This document shows positions 23,001-33,983 of a DNA stretch of 64,000 bases, piece after piece. Under the pieces are notes generated by a model, which ran no database searches, was not told the origin of the DNA, and saw nothing but the letters and a program-made list of their open reading frames with translations. Numbering within the stretch: the first letter of the stretch is position 1; every line of letters begins with the position of its first letter. The DNA comes from Cytospora piceicola. Lineage: Eukaryota > Ascomycota > Sordariomycetes > Diaporthales > Cytosporaceae. A program made the position numbers and the translations under genes. Location of the stretch: NCBI GenBank assembly GCA_023375675.1, contig JALQBC010000004.1, forward strand, positions 372,001 through 436,000, in the 5' to 3' direction.

Positions 23001-25162
23001 AGGATCTTTACAGGCTTGCTTATTGCGGGCTCTTGGCGAAGTTCGAAGCATTCTACCTCTCGACTGGCAACGTTGATAAGCTGCCACCAACTATGGGAGC
23101 AGATATTCTGTCATTTGGACTGCAAGATGGCGATCACATCACTATCCATTTACCCGAAGATACAGATGTTCTGGGAGTTGGACCGGCCAACGGAAGAAGA
23201 GCTGCAATGTGCCTTGTGAAGGTCTACCTGGGTTTTGCCAAGGAGCATTTCAGCTACTGGGTCAAGAAGGACACCACCTTGACGCTGACATCTATTGTCT
23301 GGAAATTCTGGCGGTACCAATTCCAGATGTATACATTCGCCCAGCCCGGAATGAGACAAGTCCTCACAGACGTGTTGGACTTCGGTGATGGCTGGTTTGG
23401 GAGCAATCCAGTGCGAGGAACGGAAAAGCTCGCTATGTATCTCACAAGGCGCCACTGCACTGGAATGCTAGGAACCGAAGGAGTTTACAGTGAGAACACT
23501 TCCAGGACTGGTCCCAAGAACCTTGTTCTCAAAGTGCTGATTCGAAAGCCGGAGCCGGAGACGGATGAGAATGACGGCCAGCTCACGCGTCTAGACGTTT
23601 TGAAGCAATTGTTCGAAGCTCTGATCAACCGTATGCTGGCTTACAGCTACAGAACACACGTCGGGCTCGTCAAGTTCTCTTCGAAGCCTCAAGTTGTTAT
23701 GCCAATTACTCATGTTTTGGAGAACTTCAGGCGGGCCACCAGCGAGTTGTGGACCAATGGTGACACGGCTCTGTGGGACGCCCTGGCACTCGCTGGAGAC
23801 CAGATCGAGCAATACGCGAGCAAGTATCCCGATGCGAAGAAGCGTATCATTGTGATATCGGACGGCCAGGACACGAAGTCAACCGCGAACACCAGCCATG
23901 GCATCACCTTGCGACTACTTCAAGGAGGAATTTCCGTCGACAGTATCTGCCTCGGGAACGAGCGCAACATTGACTTGCGCACCCTGTCATACCTCCTTGG
24001 GTCCTATAGTTTCTCTCCGACCTCACTGGCAAATGCACTGACAATTTGCGAGATGGAGCCATTCCTGTCCTTCACACAGAGACCACCGATCACGCTTCCA
24101 CTTCCGAGGCAGAAATACGATGAAGCTCATCGTTTTGTGGCTCGTTTCAAGAATGCGAAATATCGGTCATTTCCAACCGTCGTGACAGGCGATCATGTGC
24201 CCCCGATCAAGGAGCACCCAAATTTCCGCGACGAGTTCGTGCAACTGACAGACATGGCTGCTCAGCGTAATGGCGCTGCCACGCGCGAGAACATCTCGTC
24301 GGACATCACTGGCTCAAGATTGCGTGTACATCGCCTCCTGAAAGAGATGAAGGCAATTGCGGCCCGGGCACATCCGAAGTACGACGTTTATGTGAGCACA
24401 ACGGATGTGTCATTTTGGAAGATTGTCATGGATGGCCCGGATGAGAGCCCATACGCGGAGGGGACATTTTTGTTGTACCTGCACGCCGGTTAGTACTTTG
24501 CTTCTTTCTTCTCCCTCACTAATACTTCCAGAGAAGACAGGTGCGTAGGCAGGATCTTCCCAGAGATGAATACTCTAAGGAAGGTGATTCCATGAGATGA
24601 AGCACTGGAGGATACTCATCGACAGCCATTCTCGCCTAAAAGTTCAAGAGACAAATGTCCCCAGACAATTTCTGACCATGAAATTCAAACAGAGGATCGA
24701 TATCCAGCCTTTGCGCCGAACGCCCGCTTCGTGACCAAGATCAAGCATCCAAACGTCAACGCACATGGCAGAATCTGCCACAGCATCTTCGACCGGGATT
24801 GGACCAGCGACACGAGCATGTCTATGGTCCTGGACACAGTGTACGGGCTGCTATTCCAGCCCGAGCACAGCGATCGAGTCAACACGGCTATGACTCTGGG
24901 CTTCCACCATGATCAGGTCGAGTTCGCGGGTGAAGTGCGGGAGCATGTTCGAAAGCATGCATCGAAGACCCGTGACAGCTGGAAAGCGCGGTTGCTGGGT
25001 GAGGTAGATGGCGAATCCTCCGGGGGAGACGACGACGACGACGACGACGAGGATACCTGGGAAGACGAAGACGAGAGCCTTGTGGAGGAGGATTCCGACT
25101 ACTTCGAGGATTCCGACTACTTCGAGAATTCCGATGTGTACGATGAGGATTCCGAGATGTAA
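20063..25162 (+). CDS. Multidomain ubiquitin-system protein: UBL-like segments, VWA split by a U-box, C-terminal E2 (UBC)
   Basis: Exon 1 is 20063-24488 and exon 2 is 24693-25162 (donor GTTAGT, acceptor AAACAG), giving 1631 residues. Residues 1-110 and about 125-350 look like beta-grasp (ubiquitin-like) segments; this is weak. A VWA domain opens at residue 689 with the MIDAS motif DSSSS (697-701). Its remaining half appears only at about 1174-1370, with Thr1235 in GDTALWDAL and Asp1267 in ISDGQD. Between the halves lie a U-box (880-950, RCPISHQLMEDAV...) and another UBL-like stretch ending LQDGDHITIHLP. The C-terminus is a UBC fold with HPN at 1494-1496 and catalytic Cys1504 in GRICHSIF. The splice keeps the UBC spacing exactly. 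The tail is Asp/Glu-rich. E2 and E3 activities are inferred, not shown. Confidence 0.85.
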
Positions 25163-25857
25163 GATGAGAATGGGTAGGTTGCTTGATTAATTGTTATTTG
25201 CCGGGCCGGGGTGGGTCAGCATGAGCCTCCCTACCCTACTTCGGCCTCAAACCTATTACTTGGTCCTCGCTGGGTCGGAGTTTTGTGACTCTTTCTGTAG
25301 TGTTAGGTCTGTTGGCCGTGTGTTTTTTGGGCCCCTGAGTTCTGGAAGGACCATAGCTTCGGATGCTACTACGAACAATTTGGGAATTATCATTAGATTT
25401 TCTTTTCTGAAAACGAAACTGACAAAATACACGTCGAAGCCGAAGCTCAGAGTAACGTACCGGGACTAGCCGTTGCTGTTAGCTGCATGAACACAAAGCC
25501 GGACCGATTATATCAAGGCGGCCAGAGAAGCAGCCAGTATGGATGGTATGTTGCCTGTGCGGTAATTCCATTCACCTCCAAGCGAGCTTCACTTGTGTAG
25601 TAACGTCTCTAGTAGCCTAAAAGTCATCTAAGTCACATTCCAGCGTCGCTCTCATCCCATACTCTATGCCTCATGCCCCATCTATACAAGACCCCAGCCC
25701 TCGCCTTCCCTAACCATGCTATGCGAATGCTGTGACATCCTCTCCCACCATCTCAGTTTCATCACTGATTGGGCTCATGCCATCGATCTTCATGCTCGTC
25801 AAGATAAATATCATCATCATCATCACCGTGAACGACGACCACAACGACGCGGTCCAC
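25163..25857. other. Intergenic region between convergent E2-E3 and trs120 genes
   Basis: About 700 bp between two 3' ends. No gene is supported; AT content is slightly raised near 25400. Confidence 0.6.
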
Positions 25858-28800
25858 CTACTCCTGGTCGCGGACGATGAGATGGCAGGGCTGCCTCGAG
25901 TGCCATATCCTCCTCTCCCTCGCGCCCAGCACGAGATCGTGCAGCTCCTGGGTCGCCGACCTGGGGCGCCCGTCCGCGCCCAGCCTGCTCCCCCGCGCCG
26001 ACTCGCGCCGCCTCTCCTCCTCGGTCGTGGGCTTCCAGACCTGCGTCTCCTCGACGCTCGCCGTGATCTCGAACTCGCCCCGGCACAGCGCCGTCATGCC
26101 CACCACCACGTCCGTGCTCTGCCTGCCCTGCAGCACCGGGAGGAACTGCTGCAGCGTGCCGTTCCACCCGAACTTGCGCGTGTAGTCCAGCGCCACGTTC
26201 AGCGGCCGGTGGCACAGGGCCGGCATGAGCCGCAGCGTGGGGTAGATGGGGACCTCGGTGCGGTTGGTGATGTGCACGCGGATCTGGACAAAGTCATCCA
26301 CGGCTACGGTGTTCTTGGACGTGGGCTGCGTCTCCTTCGTCTTGGCGGCGTCGGAGGCCAGTGTCGTCGAGGACGAAGGGTCTTCCACCGACACCTCGAT
26401 GCCCACCTCGTCCACCTTGACCGCCTCGATCATACGAGGAGTGAGACGCATGCTGCGGAGCTCGATGCTGCCGGTGCGTGTTGGCCTGCTGGTGGTCTTC
26501 CAGGTGCCTTTCAGGGTGTCGAGAATTCGCTCGCGGTACCAGAAGGCCTCGCGGTTGCCTCTCTCGACATCAGGCGAGATCTTGCTCGAGCTGACGACGA
26601 ACTGTCTGTGCCGTGATGGGTTGAGGGCCGGTATCGATGCGTGCGGGTCTTCTAGATATATGCGCTTCACCGGCACAATGACACGGCTTGTGTTCCCCGG
26701 TAATATGTGCTCCTCGATGATATTGCCATCCTCAACCTCCAAGTGAGCAATCATGTTGCTCGGCCATGCATTACGGAGGTCTAGCAGGAGTAGACAGTAC
26801 TTATCCGAGGTCAGCAGATGGCCCTTCCCACTAGAATGGCTCGTTCGTGCCCAGAGTGGCTGCGGTATACTTCCATGAAGGGGCAGTACATCCATCCGTG
26901 CAATCTCGACGCTTGCATTGACAGTGACCGTCATATGTAGCGACACCTGGCGAGTGAAGAATTTCTGCTCGACTTCCTCAGGTGGCACTCCAAAATGGGC
27001 ATAGTCGATCTGTACGGAAGCATTGGTCAGGCCTGGCTTGCCGAGAATCTCGAACTCGACTGTCGTAGTGGCCCCAGGAGCGATGTATCTTTTTTCAACT
27101 GGTTTTGCGAGGCGCAGAGCTTGCTTCTTTGCCAATATGAGCTCGTACTCGTAAAGCTCTGCTGGCGTCGAATCGCGGTTGCTGATTGCTGCTTGCAGGG
27201 GGTTTTGTGTGGAGTCTTGGAATGAAAAAAGGAGGAAGTCGGCTGGTGTACTGGAGAGGTTTTGTAATGTGACAGAAAAAGTCTGGCGCTCGCCTTCCAG
27301 GATCATAACCGAAGACTGAGAAAGTGTTGTGGACTTCACCACCACGACAGGCTGTTGGGACACAACATTCAAGTCGATATGGTGTGGTTTCGGTAGAGGA
27401 TGAGATGTTGCCGGTAAAGACATATGGTGGTCCAGCGCATTAAGGCCAATTGCCTTGATTTTTATTTCGGGCTCGGGCGACCAAGCTTGCGAAAAGATGG
27501 GGAATCTTCGCTCCCTACACCCCCGGACTCGTATGATGGCGCCTGTGACGCGCAAAGAACCTGATCCCTTGGGCGTGCCAGTTATTCGCAACGACTGCGT
27601 CCGGTAAGCGCCAATCACGGCCTTTTCCACCGAGGATTCAAATTCGACTCCTTCGCTGGCTATCCTGGCGCTGACAATATCTATTTCAGTGTCGTAGGGA
27701 TTTTGTAACGTGATTTTGAATGTGGCTTTCTCCCCAGCAACAAGATTGCTGACCATCGCCACCTTGTCTAATTGTTTTTGGAAAGGGTTGTGTATGAATG
27801 GATTGATGTCGTGGGATGTTCTGGTTGTCGAAAAGCCAGGCAGCTCGGTCTTCGCATGTTCAAAAGGCGTGCGAGTGATGGGCGATGGCTCAAGCTTGAC
27901 GCCTCGAAGGAGAAATTCGTCCCAGTATTCCGCAACCATTTGAGTAGGGCCTATCCTCTCAGTCAGGCTATGAGTCTTGGAGATGTTGGTCACAAGCCGA
28001 ACTTGCTCCTCGATCGAAATGCACGGAGCGGCATCCTCCTGGCGAGGCCCCGGAGCGACACCACTGCCGGCCGTCCGCATGAGATCGCTGGAAAACTTGA
28101 GGACACCAGCAAAGTCGGGCATGGCCTCGGAGAAGTTGATACAGGCCCTAAGGATATTCAACTTCAGCGGCCTCATACCATACAAGCGAGTCGCCGCCTG
28201 TTTCTGTATCCTTCTCAGGCATGCTGCATCCGAGTCTTCGTCAACAGGCCCATCGTCTTCTGTGCCGGGGCCAACGGGCATGTCGAATGCCACCGCACCG
28301 TAGGTCTTCATGATTAGCTGAAGGAAGGTATCTATGCCAATCTCGACGTCGCTTTCTGCGAGCTGGAGAACAGCTCCGTTGGACTGGCCGTTCAGATTGT
28401 TCAAAGCCACCAGTCCTGCGGCTGGATGTATCCCGACCTCCGCGGCTCCACGTGTACGCGCATCAACCAGTCCCCCTATCATTACCGAGATAAGTTCTCG
28501 TATCACCATTGCCTTCTTTCGTTGGTATCCAAGTAGCCCTAAAACAGACGCTATGCCGCTCAGAATCAAGGCACGATCCGGGGTCGTCAGTAACTCAGAC
28601 CCGGGTCCGGGGAATGCGCGCAGTAATATGTTGGTAATTAGAGTCCGAGGCGGCACGACCGTAAGTCGTGGAGATGTTGTCAGGGGCGTGTCTGGAACGG
28701 TTCCAAAGATCATCATGTCCAGGGACTGGCCACCTAGCTTGCCATCTGCGACATGCAGTGCCGCTAATATCCTGCAGAACCGAATGACGGCCTCGGACAA

Positions 28801-30284
28801 GGGCAGGACAGGCAAATGCTCTGCTGATATCCTAGAGTAAAGAGCCAATATCCTGTCAAGCAGGTCCGGCAGGATGGCTTGGAAGTGGCGAAGGTACTGA
28901 GGCTGCTTAGGATCCACCTCGTCCGAGACACCGTTCGACGCTCCCTTCTCCGGTGGGGTTATACAGATTTGTGGCACTTGGAATTCAACCCCAGCCCAAC
29001 TCAGAAGCAATAAGCTCATCACGATGATTTCCAGGGCCTTGCCGTGCCAGAGGTGATCATTAAGCGACTTGGCAACGGTTGCGCCTTCTATGGCATCCTT
29101 GAGAGAGTCGGTCCATCGACCGGCCTGAAGATACATGGACGCCATGATAATCGTGAATCTCGCCTTGCCCTTGTTGCGCCACCGCTCGTTGATGCCACCA
29201 GATCCAAAGCCGTGGAGCGTTATCCTGTCCCGGCTCGCACTGCGGGTCCCCTGAGACGTGACAGGCCGACCCGGTGGTACCTTTGACTCTGGGCTCCCAG
29301 TGGCTGACTCCTGCACGCCCTCTATGTCGTCGAAAGTCGTCGGCGGGTTCGACAGCCCGCTCTTCACAGGGGTGATTGGTCGAACTGGTGGTGATTTGGC
29401 CAGGCTGCTACCCATTGGGGAGCTCTTATTCGGGACCGGTACGGACATGCGCGCTGGGTTGCGATCAGGGGAACTGCTTGCCGAGACCGACCGCCCTAAG
29501 GGAAGGGTAAAATGTGAGTTCCGCCGTTTTTGTACGACTGGGCTATCATTGCCGTTTGTTGTACCAGGTGGTTGACCAGGCGAGTCGATGGATGGCAAGG
29601 CCTCGATTGACTTGGCAAGAGAGGTCATCTCAGCCAGCAACAGGGATGAGATATCGCACATGACCGTCCTCATGGTTGTTCTCTTGCATCGTTCTGGTGG
29701 TGGTATTTGCACTATGCCTTCTGGGAGCGGTATGGGGTGGTCTTCTGGGTGCACGTAGTCGAACAACAGGAGTTGGTGTACGACCGCCTTTGGATACGTA
29801 TCCCTCATGTCCTCGAGACCCTGATCTAATGTTCTAATGTTCCTCTCCGCCAGCGTCGAGCCCCCGGATTGTCTTTTGTTGAAAGCCACATTGTCGATTT
29901 CGGAGCCATCTGCGATGGCGATAACCACGAGGGGTTCTCTGAAAAGGTCGAAGGGTAGCAAGGCGAGGTGCGAAGGAGGAGGCACGTGGGTGGTTAGCTC
30001 GTAGAATATAGCTCCATCGGGAAATGCGAGGGGAGAGAACATGTCTGGTCACAGCCGCATAGTCAGCGTGTCTGGTCCAAGAGGTAGACATGTCAAGGGC
30101 GGGCGCATTGTATCATACTTCTGTTTGGGCGCTTGTCGGCGCCGACATCGCGAAGATGGACGACATGTTCGCCGTACAGCCTCTCCAGAAAGGAGGCAAA
30201 GCGAGTTGCCTTGATCTGGCCGATTGGGAGAACTAATACCTTCACCCTCGCAGGGGTGATAGGCAGCAGGGAGTCTGCACTCAT
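25858..30284 (-). CDS. trs120: TRAPP II subunit Trs120 (TRAPPC9, Aspergillus HypA)
   Basis: Exon 1 is 30284-30119 and exon 2 is 30044-25858, joined across a GTATGA...GACCAG intron. The product is 1450 residues, about the size of fungal HypA. The N-terminus (APARVKVLVLPIGQIK, then RPNRNMFSPLAFP across the junction) is the family signature. The first 350 residues hold the conserved roadblock/TPR-like part. Two Ser/Pro-rich low-complexity stretches (about 210-300) follow, then the long beta-rich Ig-like C-terminal half. TRAPP II activates Rab11-type GTPases (Ypt31/32) at the late Golgi. In Aspergillus nidulans, HypA loss gives wide, slow hyphae. A single ORF of this length without frameshift indicates an intact gene. 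Confidence 0.93.
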
Positions 30285-31043
30285 GGTTCTGAAAGCATTC
30301 CTTCGTTTGCGAAGCTCTATCAGGGAGCAGTTTGTTGTATCTTGGTCGGTCTAATGCGCATGTCGAACATAAGACGGCGTGGCTTGTTAAGGAAGTTGAA
30401 TGAGTGGACGGAGCTTCCAGGCCGTGAACATGTGTGGTCGTACAGCTTCTGCTCTCGCATGTGTAAGTGCGCGTTGTAGTCGGACGTTGCTTTGTCGGGC
30501 CCTGGTCATGACCCTGTCACCGTGCGATTTTGGTGATCACAAGGACCGAGGTTGGTTGCGAACAATGAAGTTGTCATCTGCAGCTGTGCCTGTCGTGCAT
30601 GATCATCTACCTATCTGCCAAGGGTCGCAGCGAGCGGACATGTGGACAGCGGACCATTACGACAGGGGTGTGGTCCGAGCGTCTGCTGCGGATTCGACAT
30701 GTCTCAATGTCTCAATGGGTCACCGTAACTCGTAACTCGGGCCGGCCAACAGGGCACATTGTCTTCAGCCTCATCAATCCAACTACCAACGACCAACTCG
30801 GAAATCTGACTGCCTGTCTACTCAAGCCTAGCCGCCTTCGGTAGTAGTTGTTCGCATAATATTTGGTTCCCAGTTTGTACAGGGGTCGCGAGTCCCTGAG
30901 CTGCACATCACGAAGACAAGGACCACCGCAGTCTAAGGATCCATATATGGAGTGGACACGTGAAATGTTGAGATCCCCAGCGACATCTGGCTTTGTATTC
31001 TTAGATGATATTTCCTTTCCCGATGCTCCTCATATCAGACAAC
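30285..31043. other. Intergenic region upstream of trs120
   Basis: About 760 bp between the trs120 start and the 3' end of the SDR-like gene, both on the minus strand. No gene is supported. Confidence 0.6.
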
Positions 31044-32342
31044 CTATGTCGACATGAAGTCAAAGGGCTCGTGACCTCCAATCATGGGAGCAGGCGCTGG
31101 AGCCTCAGGGGCCTTTCCCTCCCTTGCTTCGGCCTTCAACTCGCTCTCGAAGATATCAACTGCCACACTCGCTTCTACAAAATCCTCCAGCTCCTCTGTA
31201 ACCGTCATCAGTTTCTCCTTTACCGCAATAGCGCCCTCAAATCCTACGATATGTCTCGCAGGCGGATTCTCGTGGCCCCCAATCGCCGTCAGCGCATGGA
31301 CTGTCTCCATAACCAGCCTGTCCACAGCCGAAGCTGGTAACTTTGGGTACCGATCGATTATATCTGTATCTGAGGGCTCGACCGCTGTCTCTGGGTTCGC
31401 GTTGAGTACATTGCCCAGCATGTCGCGTACCGAAGGTGCAGGGTTGATCTCGCTATCGTACCACGGCAACTGTGGCGCGAAGGTGATCTTGTTGGTAAGG
31501 CATTGTATCTCCTTGTTTGGCTGCACGATTGTCACCTTGATGTTAAAAGGCGCGATTTCGTAAGCGAGGGAGTCGCAAAACCCTTCCATTGCCCAGGTCG
31601 CCGCTGTATGCATGGGCATGCCAGGCGTGCCGATGTGGCCGCCGATACTGCTCAGAATCAAGACATGTCCAGTGTGCTGTGATCGGAGTTGGGGCAGCGC
31701 TGCTTTGATGAAGTTGACCTGGGAGAAGAATATTGACTCGAACTGGTCGCGGACCAGGTTCTGCGTTGCTGGTGTCGTAGAAATCTCCTCGACAGATCCA
31801 ACGACAGCTATACGGTCGGTCAGTATTGCCAGAATTCAGGGCATTCAAGGCCTCCCTTCAGGACAGTAGCACATACCTTCAAACTTGCAGCAAAGCAGCA
31901 CGTCTATGCGACCAAATACCTGGACCGCTTCAGCAAGAGCAGCGCTACACTGCCCCATGGAGCGGCCATCACAGCGTATGCCTCGTATCCGATCTTTCCA
32001 GCCTTCCCTGTTTCTTCGGTTGCTTTTGCACTCGTCGATGAGTTCCCTAAACTCGGCACTTCGATCTTCGAGCTCAATCTCATGGGGTGGTAGGCAGGCT
32101 ACAATGTAATCCCCATGTGCCAGCAGTAGCCTGATCAGCCTGATGGCCAGCGGTGACAGAGCTTCTGTTATAACCCAGGTTCTCGGAGAATTATGGGTTG
32201 CTATTTTCTTTTCGTCAGTAACACCTTTGGCTGGCGGGCGACACAGGAGATGATCGGGTCTACTAACGAAAGGTTGCGGCTGGTATAGAATGGCCATGCC
32301 TTGAGGAGCCGGCCTCGGAGCCTTTTCGTTCTGCCATATCAT
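31044..32342 (-). CDS. Short-chain dehydrogenase-fold protein lacking catalytic Tyr and Lys (likely pseudoenzyme)
   Basis: Exon 1 is 32342-31877 and exon 2 is 31807-31044 (donor GTATGT, acceptor GTATAG), giving about 409 residues. The start is uncertain because the first 55 residues are not SDR-like and could include a missed intron. The fold is clear: TWVITEALSPLA stands where TGxxxGxG is expected, SSIGG carries the conserved Ser (about 209), and WAMEGFCDSLAYE follows the active site. The usual YxxxK reads HxxxT (His about 222, Thr about 226). The glycine-rich cofactor loop has lost its glycines. Exon 2 and the C-terminus (AIGGHENPPARHIVGFEG) are well ordered with no stops, so the gene is maintained. 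It may act as a scaffold or regulator. Confidence 0.8.
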
Positions 32343-32532
32343 GAGTTAAAACAAATTTTCTCGTGTAGTGGCACATATGGCAAGCATCAGTCATATAAGA
32401 AAGTAGAAATTGGGATCCAGGCCGGACGGAACGGAAGCCCCTGAGAGAAGAGACAGGCTAATGGAGGATCACACAAGAATGGTACAAGCTGTGCAAACAC
32501 AAACACAAGTCGAGATGATGCAGCATGAGTTT

Positions 32533-33408
32533 CTAGACGGGAGCAAGCACGGCAACCATGATACCGCTGCTTTGATTTCCTGAGTTGTGGGTCGCTGTGA
32601 AACATTCGACAAAAAGTCGGCAAACTTGGGATGCCTTCTCGACAGCGTTCCGAAAGGGCTTGATAAAAGGTAAACAGGATTTTTCGGATGCGAGTATGGA
32701 ATCTTGACAGCCGCGAGCAGCCGGAAGTCGCCAATGACTGCTCAACGATGATAGGCATGTTTGTAGTAAGAGACAGGAAATAATCGTCTGGTATCTGACA
32801 GTTGATGGCAGTAGCAACAACAGTACTCGTACACCACCACGAATCATCCAGCAGCTGGAACCAGAACTCTCAAATAGGGGTCTTTCCTGGGGCAGCATAG
32901 CTGTTTGAGGTGTCCCTAGTGCTGGCAGCTCCTCTGAGGTGTTTGGTCGAGCGAAAATGAGGTGGATCGTGTAGAAGAAACAAGGAGAGCGCAACACAAC
33001 CCGGCCTGAAGGGCTCCAAAAGATGCATGTGTCGTCCACGCCAGGACGAATCACGACCAAGAACAAAGATATAAAATAAAATAAAAAAGGGATCATCCAC
33101 ATACCATGACCTCTGGTTTCGTCGTTTTCGGGTCCAGAACCATGCCCATCAATGCCATCCCGGGCGCCGTCCTCAGCCTGATGCCCCTGAGGCTCCTGCG
33201 ACCCCTGTTGCCGACTGTCATGCTCAGACTGCTGCCTCTGGGTGATGCTGGGGGACTCCTGTCGATCTTCCGTGTGCCCCCGCGTGGTGCTAGTGGCAGC
33301 CGCAGGGTGGTGGTCCAGGGGAGGAGGGTCAGGCGTGCCGTAGCCAGCGACCTCGATTTCGTCTGCAATGGCAACGTCGATTGCCGCATCTGAAGTTGGA
33401 GCAGACAT
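32533..33408 (-). CDS. Hypothetical protein, weakly supported
   Basis: An ATG at 33408 opens a frame of 291 codons. The first 100 residues are acidic and Gln/Pro-rich (IADEIEVAGYGTPDPPP, then Gln/Glu/Asp/Gly runs). A good donor (GTATGT) near 33103 suggests an intron there, so the hydrophobic stretch that follows (FLFYFISLFLVVI) may be intron. The true downstream exons are not clear. I recognise no family. The gene sits about 400 bp from the left edge of the transposon nest and could be a damaged remnant. Confidence 0.35.
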   Translation of the reverse strand: MSAPTSDAAIDVAIADEIEVAGYGTPDPPPLDHHPAAATSTTRGHTEDRQESPSITQRQQSEHDSRQQGSQEPQGHQAEDGARDGIDGHGSGPENDETRGHGMWMIPFLFYFISLFLVVIRPGVDDTCIFWSPSGRVVLRSPCFFYTIHLIFARPNTSEELPALGTPQTAMLPQERPLFESSGSSCWMIRGGVRVLLLLLPSTVRYQTIISCLLLQTCLSSLSSHWRLPAARGCQDSILASEKSCLPFIKPFRNAVEKASQVCRLFVECFTATHNSGNQSSGIMVAVLAPV

Positions 33409-33812
33409 CCGACCTCTCACAAGAGATGCAGTGCGACCCTGGAGTATCGCTAACTGTGCCACCAGATCCGCCGAGACAAGGACTCAGACGATTAGACGAC
33501 CAGACGCTCAGGCGGACAAGCAGACCCAGTATTCGATATCAAGCACAAGTCAAGGTTGTATCCGTGTCGAACATGACAGGGTCTCTCTCCGGACGAATGA
33601 TTTGTGACAGAAAGTATAGGACGGTATGAGTATGAATATCGAAGGATTGGTGGATATCCTGGACTCTTGTTATATCCAAGGGTTACCATGTGAATGTGCT
33701 CTGAAACACCAGCCCCTGCCGATTAATACTAAACTCGTGGTGGTTGTGTTTTTTTCGTGAGCTGCGTGAACAACAGACAACACATACAATTCGGGCTTTA
33801 CTACTACGTACC
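33409..33812. other. Flank between hypothetical gene and transposon nest
   Basis: About 400 bp of ordinary composition. CpA and TpG are still present here, so RIP has not spread far outward. No gene is seen. Confidence 0.6.
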
Positions 33813-33817
33813 GGTAT
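33813..33817. repeat. Target-site duplication GGTAT, left copy (Copia)
   Basis: GGTAT directly precedes the left LTR and is repeated directly after the right LTR at 51561-51565. Confidence 0.85.
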
Positions 33818-33983
33818 TATCACACGTAATATATACTCGATTAATCTGTTTATATATTATCTCGTACCCTGCTTACTCGGGTACGCTAATTTCTATATTA
33901 AATACATCCCGAAGTTAATTATATAACTTGTTTATTTATACGGACCGAGGTATTTCTGTAAACACCCTTACTACCGTTTAACA
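33818..33983 (-). repeat. Copia LTR, left copy (3' LTR)
   Basis: 166 bp, aligned without gaps to 51395-51560. Differences are C/T and G/A transitions. The outer (left) edge keeps CACACG; the inner edge is RIP-mutated. Confidence 0.9.

Noticed and set aside
25732..26616. 294-codon plus-strand frame opposite trs120
   Set aside because: It lies antisense to the clearly conserved trs120 C-terminus and is Arg/Leu/Pro-rich with no motif, typical of a shadow frame in GC-rich coding DNA.
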